Assembly (NCBI GenBank): GCA_030340625.1 | Contig: JAOPHQ010005419.1 | Coordinates: forward strand, 259,518 to 323,517 | Direction: 5' to 3' | Source of the DNA: Merluccius polli | Taxonomy: Eukaryota > Chordata > Actinopteri > Gadiformes > Merlucciidae | Length of the DNA: 64,000 nt | Shown: in pieces, positions 13,136-26,030 of the stretch | Layout of the letters: every line of letters starts with the position of its first letter | Numbering within the stretch: position 1 is the first letter of the stretch | The notes under the pieces: model-generated | Seen by the model: the letters and a program-made list of their open reading frames with translations, nothing else | Database searches by the model: none | What the model was told of the DNA's origin: nothing | Program-made: the position numbers and the translations under genes

Positions 13136-13365
13136 TATTTCAAAGTTGACCGAGTCAATAGTACAAACATATTGAGTGAATTATGAAGGTGAAGGGTAAA
13201 CTGAGCTCCAAATGATGAGGAAGGTCAAGTGAATTCAGGATTCAGTGTGTGTTGAAGATCATGCCTGCATAAACTTGTCTCCACATATAAAAATGAAAGT
13301 CATGATAAAACACTTTATAGCTTATTTCCACTCTCCAAAAGAGATATTATATTAATCATGCCACC

Positions 13366-13490
13366 TATGTATGTATGTATGTATGTATGTATGTATGTAT
13401 GTATGTATGTATGTATGTATGTATGTATGTATGTATGTATGTATGTCTGCATGTATGTATGTATGTATGTATGCATGTATGCATGTATCT
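13366..13490. repeat. (ATGT)n microsatellite
   Basis: About 30 units, with ATGC variants at the 3' end. Confidence 0.95.
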
Positions 13491-16282
13491 AAGGTGAAAA
13501 TTAATTATATCCCATTCTTGGTTGAATGCTAAAAATGTGCAAGCCATCACTATGTGACAAATGCATAAAGGTTGATGAAGCTAAATTATTATATCACTGG
13601 TTAAGGGCAATGACAGTTATATAATATTCTCTATGGTTAGCAGCAGCACAGGTCAAAACCAGCTATTGGAACTGGAGAGGCCATTTCACACTCTGATTGG
13701 TTGGTTGCTCAGACAGGAAGCAGGTTACTGGCAGTTAATTTCATCTGCTACTTTTCAGGATTGTTGGTTTTAACGAAGTGACTTTATTACAAGATTTGTG
13801 TGCTGGCCTTTGCTCATTAAGAGTTATTGGTTACGCCATTAAGAACAACACAGACATAAACAAGCAAATAAAGATATAAAGGATATAAAGCTGTAGATTT
13901 TATTTTATCACATAAAGTAAATATCTTGCCATGGTGTTGTTACACGCACATATTGCCAGATAATTTGTACAATGTTGGATAAGAAAGGCTTTTGTTTTTT
14001 GTCTTTTATTAATAATTTCATACAACATACCTTGAAATTACAGATATCGTGCTATCTCAGAAATTAATGAATACACTCATAAACATGGACTTGAAACAGC
14101 AGTGGTGAATTTGTAAATTATCTTTAACAGTGTTTTCACATCTAACAGATAACACCAGCTTTGATTTATCCAATAACAACTCTTTGAATTGGTATTAGCA
14201 GGCCTTGTGAACCAGAAAATGAACTGACATACTTTTAGAGGCAGAATGATGCAAATATGAAGTTCATTAGGGGTAATCTACTACATGTTTAATGCTATAA
14301 TTTGTGCAATACTGCATATCATGATGAAATTCAGGCTCCATTTTTTGACAGACCATGTCTCCACAAAGCCTACTTTATTGCTACTGGATACATTGAAGTC
14401 AGACACCAGACACTCGATTACACTGAATTTATGTTCACTGGTTTAGTTTGAAATAACACTGTTTAATAATAACACAGTACATGGAGCCACTGAGAAACAG
14501 CGACCTGTCAGAACAAAATGACACAAGTCTTTTTTTAAAGTTAGGAGGACCATAGTCAATTCTAAACCCATTTTCTGGGATGGATGAGAATGTACAACAA
14601 TATATAGCAGAAGACTCCTGACTCTAGTCAATCCAGATATCTGTGTTGGTGCGGCGTTAGTTAAAAAGTCACTTCCGCCTTAAGCCTTCGTGCTGGGATG
14701 AATGATGTCTTCTCGATGATAGGATGAATATGGGATCAAGTTTTAACAAAGACCAGAGTAGATTGTGTGTGTCCTAACCCTGCCCCGTTAAAATAAATGA
14801 TAGCCGTTGTCTGCCTATATTCCACTTGGACGCCCAGGCAAGTCGATATCAATTTGATAACAGGGGAGGACACAGAATTGTATTTCTCATTGCCCCTAAT
14901 TATTTTTTTCATTTTATTTCATTATTTACTGTGGTCCCGGTCCATGGTGTGAGACACGTGCGCAGGCTGTGCTCCCACGACTTGTGGCTAATGACAAATA
15001 TATTCTCCATCTCTTCAGCTTGCGGCCACGCTTAGACTGGCAAACACACAGGAAGCCTCGACATTGCTTTTTAATTTGTTTCCAATTTACTTTTCACATT
15101 TTTTTTCTTCCAACCACCACCGCATCATTACTTCCTTATCGGTGGCATGTGCTTCATATTATTTTCGAGGAAATTCTCATTTATTTATTATATGGCTACA
15201 ATTGATATACAATAATTTTAGATAGCACAGACACACGTGCACGGAGGCGCACCCACATACACACACACACACACACACACAATAAAATCCTTTACCAAAA
15301 TATTAGCATATCCACAGTGTGGGGAGTGCTACATTTATTTATTTATTTTTAGATTTGTGTTTTCAGCAAAAACAAGCAACAAACAATACAACACATTGTA
15401 TGAATCAGATACAGTTACAGATACAGATGACTATTGATCGAGGGGGAAATTATTTGTTACAGTTGCTCAGCTCAAGCCAGAAACATCAAAGTAGATAGAT
15501 AGAAATAGATATATCACCAGATATATCACCTGAATTCACAAACTATTCCTTTATCGCGCTTCCACCTCTGCGATGGTTAACAAGATATACAAGTCAAGCA
15601 ACGCCCAAGTGAAATCGCAACCAATCAAGACACACCAAACCATGCTATAAATCCCCTTATTGCACACTGCAACATAAGGACTTTGTATTGACATTTGTGT
15701 AAATGTGACATTATAAATAATGCAATTCATTTCAGATGAAATTGAATTGCTTTACGAAGACTTTTGTGATCTATAGAACCTATTCTATACTAATCCATAG
15801 GTTGGTAGCTGAGGCGCAGAAAATGCCCTTGCTGAGCATGTAATGTGAGAGTGAATAATATGGTCCTTTAAATCCTTCAATGTAAACAAACTAAAAAACT
15901 AACTAAAAAGAAGAGAAACAAGAGTGGGTCCTTAAAGTGTTTGTATTTGTGTGTCTGTGTGCAGACACACAAATTTCAATTCAAGAAAAATTGTGTGGAC
16001 AGCAAAGACGCAGACATGGGCAGATAAGACCATAGAGAGAGACCAGAAATATACACTACACTTGCATACACATTTAGCATAGTGCCAATCGTTCACTTTC
16101 ACTTTCAATAGCCTTAGCAATTCTCCACTAATAATATTGTGAATGAAGCCCTAGTTGCAATCTGAAAAAAAACAAACAAATCCAACTGCTACTAAATCAA
16201 ATTAAATCCGAGCAGAAGTACCCCCCTCGCCTCCACTCAATCATTCAAGTTGTCAACATTGCCTCATTTAAAAATGGTAACA
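13491..16282. other. Intergenic, nothing recognised
   Basis: AT-rich unique DNA with only a short (CA)n at 15259-15281. Confidence 0.5.

Positions 16283-16378
<96 letters not shown>
16283..16378. repeat. (CA)n microsatellite
   Basis: About 48 CA units. Confidence 0.97.
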
Positions 16379-16945
16379 AATGAGTTAATCGGCCAATGAG
16401 ATGTGATGCAATGTGGCGTTTTCACAACAAGACCGCAAAAGGGACTGGGAAATGTCCCGTACAGTTTACTCATGGTCTAAGCTTGCCGGCGGGACAATGC
16501 ATTCTCTGTGAGCAGCTTAATGTGGCAAAGACTGCTGGTCCCACACAACAAGCTCTGTCAATGGCACATATTTCCATATAAATGGTGTGCTTTGGCATTT
16601 ACAACAATAAAACTGGTGATTGCATTCATAAGACACCAAATCGGGATGGTGTACAAACCATGGTGACCGGCCTAAATGTTTTTTTACAAATTGTTTTGTT
16701 TGGGAGGTTTGGCTTGCGTTTGTCCTCTGTAATATACTTCTACTGATTATTATAAAAAAAACAAATGCTTTTTCGTAGATTATTGCATTAAATACATGTG
16801 AATTGTCTAGTTTTTGGCAGTTTATTTTCATTTCATTCATGTTTTGAGTTTGTTCTCCGTTTTATGTGAACCTATTGACTTTGACATGACCTTTCTGTTA
16901 TATAAAATGTTATTCAAATAGCAGTGTTAAACAAAAGGATTATAT

Positions 16946-16946
<1 letters not shown>

Positions 16947-16994
<48 letters not shown>
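16947..16994. repeat. (GAT)n microsatellite
   Basis: About 16 uninterrupted GAT/ATG units. Confidence 0.95.
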
Positions 16995-18765
16995 GTTGAA
17001 ATTAATTAACCTTTGGTTATTTGATTAAAGTGTGTACATTTTCACGAGCACATGAGTTCAGGATGTCGTAAGTGCCCTTCAAATATGAGAAGGGCAAAAA
17101 GAATATAAGCTCTTAAGTCTGACAAATGTCTATGTTATAGCTTCATAACCTCCTTTTTTTAACATGGATGTGGCGGTGACAACCACTTGGCACCCAAAGT
17201 CATTTGTGAGAAAAGCCGGACACTTAATTAAACTGTAGTTGTAAAAGTGTACGTGTCAGATGAAATGGTGGTCATATATTTCCAGCGAGCCATAAGTCTT
17301 CGAGGGTTTCTATTGACTTTCCTTCTATGGGCCTCAAATTATTACTTTCTTTCGATGAAACGAATAACAGAAGTGTGTGCTGTAGGCCTACTGCTCTCGA
17401 GAAGATCTGAAGAAGATCATGGACGCTCAACAATAGTGTAGTCTCGGAGCTAAATGTGTACCTACAAACATCAATTGCTTACGAATGAAGTTACAAAAAA
17501 AAACTGTGTACTATGATTTCAACGGATATCCCTGCAGAATGTCATATCTCAAACATGCAGTGTAAAACATTTCAAGATCAAAACAAAAAAATAAATAATA
17601 CAAATTCACAGGAGAAAGAAAGTAAGCAGTGGAAAGCCTGTTAAAAACTGTGGACTAGCAACGGTTTCCGACATGGTTGGAATAAAGTTATGAAAAGCTT
17701 GTGAAAGTCTTGGATAGCCTTCGGAGATATGTGTCGGATAACTGAAGCTGAAAAAGGAGCCTGTGTTCTCCCCTCCTCAAACACTGGTCAGATGAATTCA
17801 TACCAAAATAAATGGATGGAATAAATCGGTTATCCCAAGTGCTCAAACACCGCCTGCAGACTCAATGTGTTTTATTGTTGAAAGTCGAAAAAAATGTCCC
17901 CCCACACATTTTTTTCTTAATATATATTGTCACAAATATTACAAAACCTTAGTTATTCATCAAACAACCTGCATTGTCATTGCGTTGTCTGTAGCCAACC
18001 GTTACCAATGGGCACACACATGGGCATAATGCACACAAATGGGCATAATTACTTATATGAATCACGCTAATATAGATTCACGGAGTATTCACGGATGAAA
18101 CGACACTAAGCTTCGTTGCAACCCAACGGAAAGCGAGTCATTTGCCCTTAGCTGCACCCAGTCGTGGGACGTGAAGGCAGAATGCAAGCGTATCGCTTCT
18201 TCACAATATCATCCTGCCATTTCATTTGTACCCGTACCACTCATGTAAAATAATTATGCCAGCGTCATAGCGACAAATAACTTCAATCAGCAGAATGTGA
18301 GCCGTGGAACGACCCAATCGAACAATCACATATTTGCTGTGAAAAGGGGAAAATGGGGGGGGGGGTGCAAATACGTAACAAAAAACGTGTATCCCAAATT
18401 CAAACATATATTAAATTATTGTTATGACTGTAATGCACTTTTCTCTCCTGCAGGGATGTGGACATGCATTGTCTGTGAGGATTGAGCCCTGGGTGAATAC
18501 AGCTAGATGATAGTCCACAGCAGCCAACAGGATGGAATCTGATCCAAAAGAAAGGGACGAACAGCGTTTGACCCCTGGCTTAAATCCACGACATCAGCAT
18601 GTTTTGTAACTAGGCACAAGTAATGTGAGAGGAACGAGACAGCATTGTCCTGCTCCGGGGCCCTTGACCCAGGCCAGGATGACACATACATACAGACTGT
18701 GCACGATGACATGACCACGAACAGTATTCTTAAAGGGGTAATACAGGTTCACATTGTTATAAAAC
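16995..18765. other. Intergenic, nothing recognised
   Basis: Unique AT-rich DNA without repeats of note. Confidence 0.5.
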
Positions 18766-19570
18766 ATCTAACATCGTAAGATGTTTTTTTTTCCGATTTG
18801 TGTAATATTGTACTCCTGTACTATCGTTATTTGCAATGTGTCACTGGCTGTCATGTCAGGCTTCCCACAGTCTGCTCCAGTGTGCTATCTTCCTACGTTA
18901 CCCAGAATTACTTTTGTTCCGCCTCTGTAAATTGTACATTTATAAATTGAATACATTAATCAAATGTATTATAACGATATGGATAACTATATTATTAATT
19001 GTGAAGCTAGACATTTGGCAGTATGCTATGATACAATATGCCACATGGGCAATCACATTTCGACAGTCCCTTCATGGCAATGGCCACGGGATTAGAGAGC
19101 TGGTCTGGCAGGGAGAGCTAGCCTGGCAATGCTAACTGTAGCTTAGCCAGTGGTGCATTCTACAATACTCAATGGCGGTTCTTTGCTGCTGGATTTCAAT
19201 CCTGTACCCCTCGCTTTCCAAACCAAGTCCCAAAACTGGGTCAGATCTAAACTCAAGAGGGAGGATGACCCAAAAGTCCCAAACCGAAAAAAATAAACCT
19301 TTCACAGAGTTGTAGCCAATACTTTGGTGATCTTTCGGTATGCAGCTATCGCTGCGGCAAGTTTATGCTCAAAGAAAAAATGAATCAATGAATCAATGAA
19401 TCAATGAATGAATTCAATGAATCGCTGCACGACTGGAAATTGTAAGATGCAGTGATTGTGAGACACAACCCATTGTCATATGGAAATTAAATATCTGATA
19501 CTTGTGGTTGATGCTACAGCGATTTGAAGACTACTCTCCTATTAAACCCCATTGTAACTACTGCAGATGC
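18766..19570 (+). mobile_element. Dispersed repeat, copy B (with internal insertion)
   Basis: Plus-strand counterpart of 355-880. The two homologous blocks (about 18800-19135 and 19470-19560) are separated by about 320 bp unrelated to copy A, including an AATGAATC tetranucleotide-like array at 19379-19412. Confidence 0.8.
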
Positions 19571-20322
19571 AAAATGAACTATACACAAAACGGTACAATA
19601 GGACCTGGGGACCTCTATCCCATTAAAGGTGACATGGCCATGAAAGCCAATGCACAGGCGTTGAGAGGGAGGCCTTGAGTAAAGAAAAATGGACAAATAC
19701 ATCTGAACAAAAATTCTAGAGGAAAGCCTGCAAGCTTTAGTATGCAATATGCATGGTTCTGTCCCTGAACCGAAACTGCTTCTAACAATCATTGCTCTAA
19801 CCTCTCCTTTCACTGAGACATAGCCAACACGACAATAGGTAAAAACTACTAATCCATTCAGCACTGGGATTGTGTTGATGTATTTACCTCTGGAATGTAA
19901 AGAAAAGTGTCCACAATGATCATGACCATATAACGTGTTAAATTACGCATATAGCTTCAGTGATGGTAGTTATAGATCATATGTGTCATTAATCTGTCCA
20001 ATCTTTGGAGATGGTCTGTCAACTGGCCAATAGAAAAGGTTGGTTGCTAGCTCTGGCTAACCAGCATGCTATGGCTGGACATGTGCAAATGAAAGACTGA
20101 AACATAATAAATAATTTAATTTGACAAAAAATCATCTCATTGAAAACATCTCATATCAAATAAATAACTGAGGGTTGACAAAAGTCCAAGTAAGAGCAAA
20201 GCGAAAAACCTAAACCACAAACTTCTGAAAGTGTTTCACAATATATTCTCAATTGTCAGCGACAATTTCATTCATTCTCTTGAAAACTTTTGAGTACCAC
20301 TGTGCCAGTGTGGAAACACGCT

Positions 20323-20510
<188 letters not shown>

Positions 20511-20595
20511 AACATTCAGCAGAGTCAAAGGTATTAATGGTAGGAGCTCTCTTCTCATCCGGTAATAGACTGCAGGGTGATCACTCAGCAATTTT

Positions 20596-20659
<64 letters not shown>

Positions 20660-20662
<3 letters not shown>

Positions 20663-22098
20663 CATGTGTCATAAATATTTTCACAGTCATCCTCCCTCTT
20701 GAGTTTAGATCTAAACACAAGCTTTAAACACATCTATTTTAAATTGACCAAATAGATAATCCAGACTTTGCTTGACAGCAACCTTTGACGAACAGGTGCT
20801 TTTACTTCTGATGCTTGCTTGTATTTTGAAGGACCTAAATCATTTTATTATTCCACTCTTCCGTTCTTTAATTCTCCAAAGTTTAACTTTTAGTCCTGTT
20901 TTCTGAGGGGAATTTGTACTCTTTAGCCTTTAACCTTTAAGATATTATATTTGTTTTAACATGGATGCTGCTGACTGACTTCACATTCACCAATGTAGGA
21001 AACCAGCAAACGTAATCTTTTGACATTGTATCTAACCTCTTATTACAGGCAGCGATACTGACAATCTGAGTCAGGCACTATCACAAAAATGACATCAAAT
21101 GTCAAGGAAAAATAAGACGGTAGTGAGAAAGAGACAGAGAGAGGGTGTGTCTGCCCGCCCGCCTGTCTGTCGCACATGTATCTGTTAGTGAAATGTCAGA
21201 GAACAGGAAGTAGAAACAGTAACAACAAAAAAAAGAAAAACCAACTGAAACTTTCTGTTGCTTCTAAATGTCGAACATCTATTCCCTTGCAACACATTTC
21301 AACAGATTTCCTGAATAATGTATTGTAGTTATGACTGCGTGAACACCGATCTGAACCTACAGAGGATCTAATTTCCTGTTTGGTATCTTGGGCTCTTATT
21401 TCCTGGCTGTCACACATTGCCCATGCCCCCCTGTTTAAACTCAATGTAATGTTTCAAATTCAATTTGGTGCTTCTCCTTCCTGGAAATATTGTTCTCAGA
21501 CATGAGCGCTGCTGTGTGTTTGTAAATTATGTGGAAACAGACCACAGGCCCAAGGACATTTTTGTGATCAGAATGGTAGTTACAACTGGTTTTTCAAACC
21601 AAAAGACAGTTGAGCAAGGTTAAATAGTATTTTTATTTATTCCAATTTTCTAGGAATGTGCCTGAATAGTTTTTTCTCCCAAAACACAAACATTGTGTTT
21701 TAGTTATGTGACATTTAAAAGGCAAGGCAATGTTCTTTTTTCCTGTTAGGCAATATTTTTATTTTATGCAGACTTGCATTTTCTACTTGAGCATTTTTTT
21801 TTTCTTATGTTCATTTTCGTTGTCGCCTATGTAGGTGACCCTATAGCCTCGCCATAAGAATTCAATGTACAGAAAGATCATACTGCACATGGTATTATAT
21901 AGTATATATACAGTATATATATATATATATATGCTGCACATCTGATAATAAAACACTTTGGCCTCCAGATTCTGAATGTTCAATTTATTTCATACCAGCG
22001 TCTCTTGCAGTGATTCTTTAGCTACTCTATATGACATACTCATCCATTGATGACACAGAAGAGGTGAGCAGTTTACATACCTCCTCTCACCTCTCTGC
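20660..22098. other. Intergenic, nothing recognised
   Basis: Unique DNA, with a short (TA)n at 21912-21932. Confidence 0.5.
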
Positions 22099-22127
22099 TA
22101 AGAGAGAGAGAAAGAGAGAGAGAGAGG

Positions 22128-22160
<33 letters not shown>

Positions 22161-22168
22161 GGAGGGAG

Positions 22169-22201
<33 letters not shown>

Positions 22202-22202
22202 G

Positions 22203-22245
<43 letters not shown>
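22099..22245. repeat. (GA)n-rich tract
   Basis: GAGA repeats with GGGA interruptions. Arg/Glu or Ser/Leu frames in it are low-complexity and are not genes. Confidence 0.95.
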
Positions 22246-22247
<2 letters not shown>

Positions 22248-23236
22248 TTTCATAGACTGCGGTGTAATGATAAAGGGAGGGCTTGTAATGGTAGCCATTC
22301 TCACCGGTTTGAGCCAAGTAAAATAATTCATTCAATTTGTCTGTTTTGGCTTTATTAAAGATGATGAGGTCCACTGCTCAAGTTCATTTTGCAAGTGACT
22401 CTACAACTTTATGTGCTGAAAGTACAGAAAGTCTGTTGCAGTATCTTTAAAATAATTGTTGCCTCAAGGTCTCATCACTTTCACTTTCAACAATATTCAG
22501 AAGCATAACCTCATGGATATTTGAGTGGAAAGTAAGAGGACAGAGATAATAAGAAGATAAGAAACAAAAATAGGCATAGGCGTGTTATTTCAGGACTTTA
22601 GGAGACAGCGGAAATTAAAGTCTAAGAATTGAAAGACATGGAAAAATACTGCCTTCTGGAAAGCCTAAAATACGCCATGAAATCATAATTGATATTTTCA
22701 CCTTGTTCGCTTATTCCCTGCACAGTCATCTTGTGAATTTATTCAACAAAGTGTGACCACATTTATTCATTATTTTCCAATAAACGAAACTCCCCCTACA
22801 GCAAAATGTTTTTTCTTATTCACATTTGAAACCAATATCGTGAAGAGTTTCACACTTGTTTGGTCACTTTTCCACGTTTCAGTCAAACCCTGAACGATGG
22901 ACTGCAGCCCTCCCATTTCACCTTTCCATTTATTCTGAAAGGAACTGCATCAGGTAATGGAGAAGTGTGATACACTTTGGATGCCATTTTACAATGTCTC
23001 TGATATTTTTATCAGGGCCGACGGCCGTGATGGATTTATACGGTCTATAAAGGTTGTTTCCCTTACAGGAAATACCCCCCCCCCCCCCCCCCCCCATATC
23101 CTAATCCAGAAAAAACAAACGAGACAGAGAGAGAGAGAGACTACCATCTTTCAGAGTGGTGGGAGAAGGCAAGTCAAACATACTCTTTCTGATTATGTTT
23201 CACAATCTGTAGTGCTGCACCACATACAGGCCCACA
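22246..23236. other. Intergenic, nothing recognised
   Basis: Unique DNA with a C20 run at about 23076-23095. Confidence 0.5.
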
Positions 23237-23417
23237 TTCAGCAATTGTTGCTCACCCCGGTTTGTTTTTATTACATTGTGTTTTGATTGAGTCTCATGGT
23301 CCTCATGTATGTGTTTGACTGCTGGCCATCGCTAAAGAGCCGAATGCATGAGAACAATGACACTCAATCAAAACACAATCTCATCACAACAAAGTGGGTG
23401 AGCAAAGAAATTGCTGA
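23237..23417. repeat. Long imperfect inverted repeat (hairpin)
   Basis: Arms of about 75-80 bp around a loop of about 25-30 bases. The best part is exact: ATTGTGTTTTGATTGAGT (23275-23292) against ACTCAATCAAAACACAAT (23362-23379). The outer parts pair as CAGCAATTGTTGCTCACCC with GGGTGAGCAAAGAAATTGCTG. Confidence 0.85.
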
Positions 23418-24076
23418 TTACAGCTTTGAGGCGTTCTGCATTTATTAAAGCCCTTCGTCAGAATCAAACAAACGCTACTCAATTCCAATCAAATCCAACC
23501 CGGCTCTAATTTTTTGAATTCCTTCAAAATAAAAGTTTATCTCAAATGTTGACAAGGGGGTCCCTCGACGTCGGACGAGTGTCACGGTTGTTTCCTGTGA
23601 CACTCGTGATATGAAAGAAGCCCTCTCCTCTGATTGGCCCCCGTCGTTCCCATGGGGACCAGGAACCTTCCAGTGATTATTGGAGTGGGTTCGTCTTTTT
23701 TTGAAACTACTTTAAAGTCTGAAGATGAGGAGAGCACTGGAGGAACGGCTCCAAAAAACATACTTTCAGGCACAGGACATTGGTGTTAATTAGTTGAGTT
23801 TTTTTATTCGTACATTTGTGATTGGGAAAGGACTGAAGACCACCTGAGATAACCTGAGCTTGATTAAGCTCAAGCATCCACAAATGAACAAGACATTTAT
23901 TTTTCCAAAGACCCACTGGTTGGACAAATACCTTACGGCTTTTTGTCGGGACATACTATCAATATTTATACTTTGTCACGCAACGCCTGTTGTTTGTAAT
24001 TTTTCTTCTTCTTCAGGGTTGAGCTGCCCCGTTTGAACACACACAGTCACAGTGTTGACATCTGATATACAGTATG

Positions 24077-24109
<33 letters not shown>

Positions 24110-25080
24110 ATCAAAGCGCTGAAGCTAGCGCCTTCAACAATTCCAAACACGTAAAATCAACAGCAGAAACAACAAGAAATCGTACACAGTCGACGGCATA
24201 TTGCCGCTGTGGTATATTTAATCAAGAGCCACCAGCGTTGCGAGTGCAGGAGAGACCACCACACTGCTCAAATTGTGGCGATGCCAAAGTGGTCTCGGCA
24301 CAAACGACAAGCTTCTCTTGATTAGGAAAGTAGTTTCCACTCATTATGTTTTCACAGCATCTGATGACATTATTCCAGAGAAAAGAAAACCATGCTACTT
24401 TGAATGATCCTACTGGCAGAAGGCTTGTTTATGAAATAAATTTGTTAGTCATAGTCATTTGTTTCCATTATTCAGTGTATTATTGCGTTATGTCCACTGT
24501 CAGGGATAATAATTCTCCATTAAATGTATTCTGTGTCAAGCTATTGAAGTCTTTTTGTTTGGGCCGACATTTTGGAAAGACTTCATCCCATGTGTTTCCA
24601 TCGTATTAAGATTTTAAGTTTTGACTGGGGTTTCTATCTGATGACATAGTTGATGATGGAGATATACGGCAATTTTCAATTAGATAGCAGCACTGCCCCT
24701 GAAATCATATGAAGAGGCTAATTGAGTTAGCGTGATTTCATTTTCTCCAGCAGCAGCAACCGTCCCACCTCACATCTCATGTTTGTCCAAGAGCACTTAA
24801 CGACATTATACATAAAGGATTAAGGCACTGGGATGTTACCAGTTTTAAATTGATACAGACGTGTATTACCATGGTTTCGGCTCAGTGCCACCCGTGATGG
24901 ATAAAGGTTCGGATGTGTTGCTGGGGGCGGTCTCATTTCCTGTTGGCTGACTCATGTACTGGGGGAGGGCGGGGGGGGGGGGGGGTCTGTTTTCTCTCAG
25001 CTCTGGGGCTTGGCAGTGGTAGGCGTTGTTGCAAAGCACATGCGATGGCTGTAGAGACAGCCGGTTGACCTGTCGCAGCC
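23418..25080. other. Intergenic, candidate conserved stretch near 24640-24870
   Basis: Holds a small hairpin (CGAGTGTCAC at 23576 / GTGACACTCG at 23597), (CA)n at 24078-24107 and G18 at about 24968. The unique AT-rich part 24640-24870 has GGCTAATTGAGTTAG. Confidence 0.4.
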
Positions 25081-25130
25081 CCGGAGATGCGACTAATAAG
25101 CTCTCTGTACGATCTGTTTCCTATCGGCCA

Positions 25131-25258
25131 AACCAGCATTTCCATTTCCAGATCCACAGGCCAAGATAACTGTATTTTTGGCTTCTTTGCCACAGCTGGC
25201 AAAGAAGCCAAAAATACAGTTATCTTGGCTTTGGATCTGGAAATGGAAATGCTGGTTC
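25131..25258. repeat. Near-perfect foldback with 62-bp arms
   Basis: Left arm 25131-25192 and right arm 25197-25258 are inverted copies with few differences and only four bases (CAGC) between them. The left-arm sequence with its 5' flank is repeated in direct orientation at about 25263-25395. Confidence 0.95.
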
Positions 25259-25262
25259 GGCT

Positions 25263-25395
25263 GGTTGACCTGTCGCAGCCCCGGGGATGCACCTAATAAG
25301 CTCTATAGTTTCCTACAATCAGCCAAACCAGCAATTCCATTTCCAGATCCACAGGCCAAGATAACTTTATTTTGGCTTCTTCGCCACAGCTGGCA
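25263..25395. repeat. Direct duplicate of the foldback left arm and flank
   Basis: TGACCTGTCGCAGCCCCGG...CTAATAAGCTCT and the arm sequence CCATTTCCAGATCCACAGGC recur from 25065-25192, diverged by a few changes. Confidence 0.9.
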
Positions 25396-25726
25396 ACCGG
25401 TTTTACGTGGTGCGCTGGCTGTAGTGGGAAACAAAAAGTGGAAAATGGTATCTTCCCAATTTTATTTTATTTTATTTTTAACTTTAATGTCAGGTTTTAC
25501 ACGGATAGTTTCAGGCAAACCAAATCAATAATTATGTAACCGAGTAAATGATATGTGCTTTGTTCAGACTGGAAAAGGGAGCCGTTTAGTGGTGTTACAG
25601 TAAGCTGTGTCATGTTCTGGCTGCAGATATCTGTGGTTCCCAACACATTCATGTCTGTATCCCACTCTAAATCACATTCTTGTGTGACTGCTTACCACTG
25701 AAGCAATGTTCTTACATTATCCACAC

Positions 25727-26030
25727 CTTCTGATATAGGATATACTGTATATCTTCTGATACAGGATATATGCCTTCTGATATAGGATATATATCTTCTA
25801 ATACAGGATATATGCCTTCTGATATAGGATATACCATCTGATATAGGATACATACCTTCAGTTATAGCATATATACATATACATATATTCTGATGTAGAA
25901 TATACTGTATATCTTTGGATATAGTATTTATTCTGATATAGAATATATACATTCTGATAAATGATACATGCCTCCTGATATAGGATATATACATCTACCA
26001 TCTGATATAGGATATACCATCTGATATGTG
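25727..26030. repeat. Degenerate minisatellite of CTTCTGATATAGGATATA units
   Basis: About 15 copies of an 18-22-bp unit with variable spacing. Confidence 0.85.
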
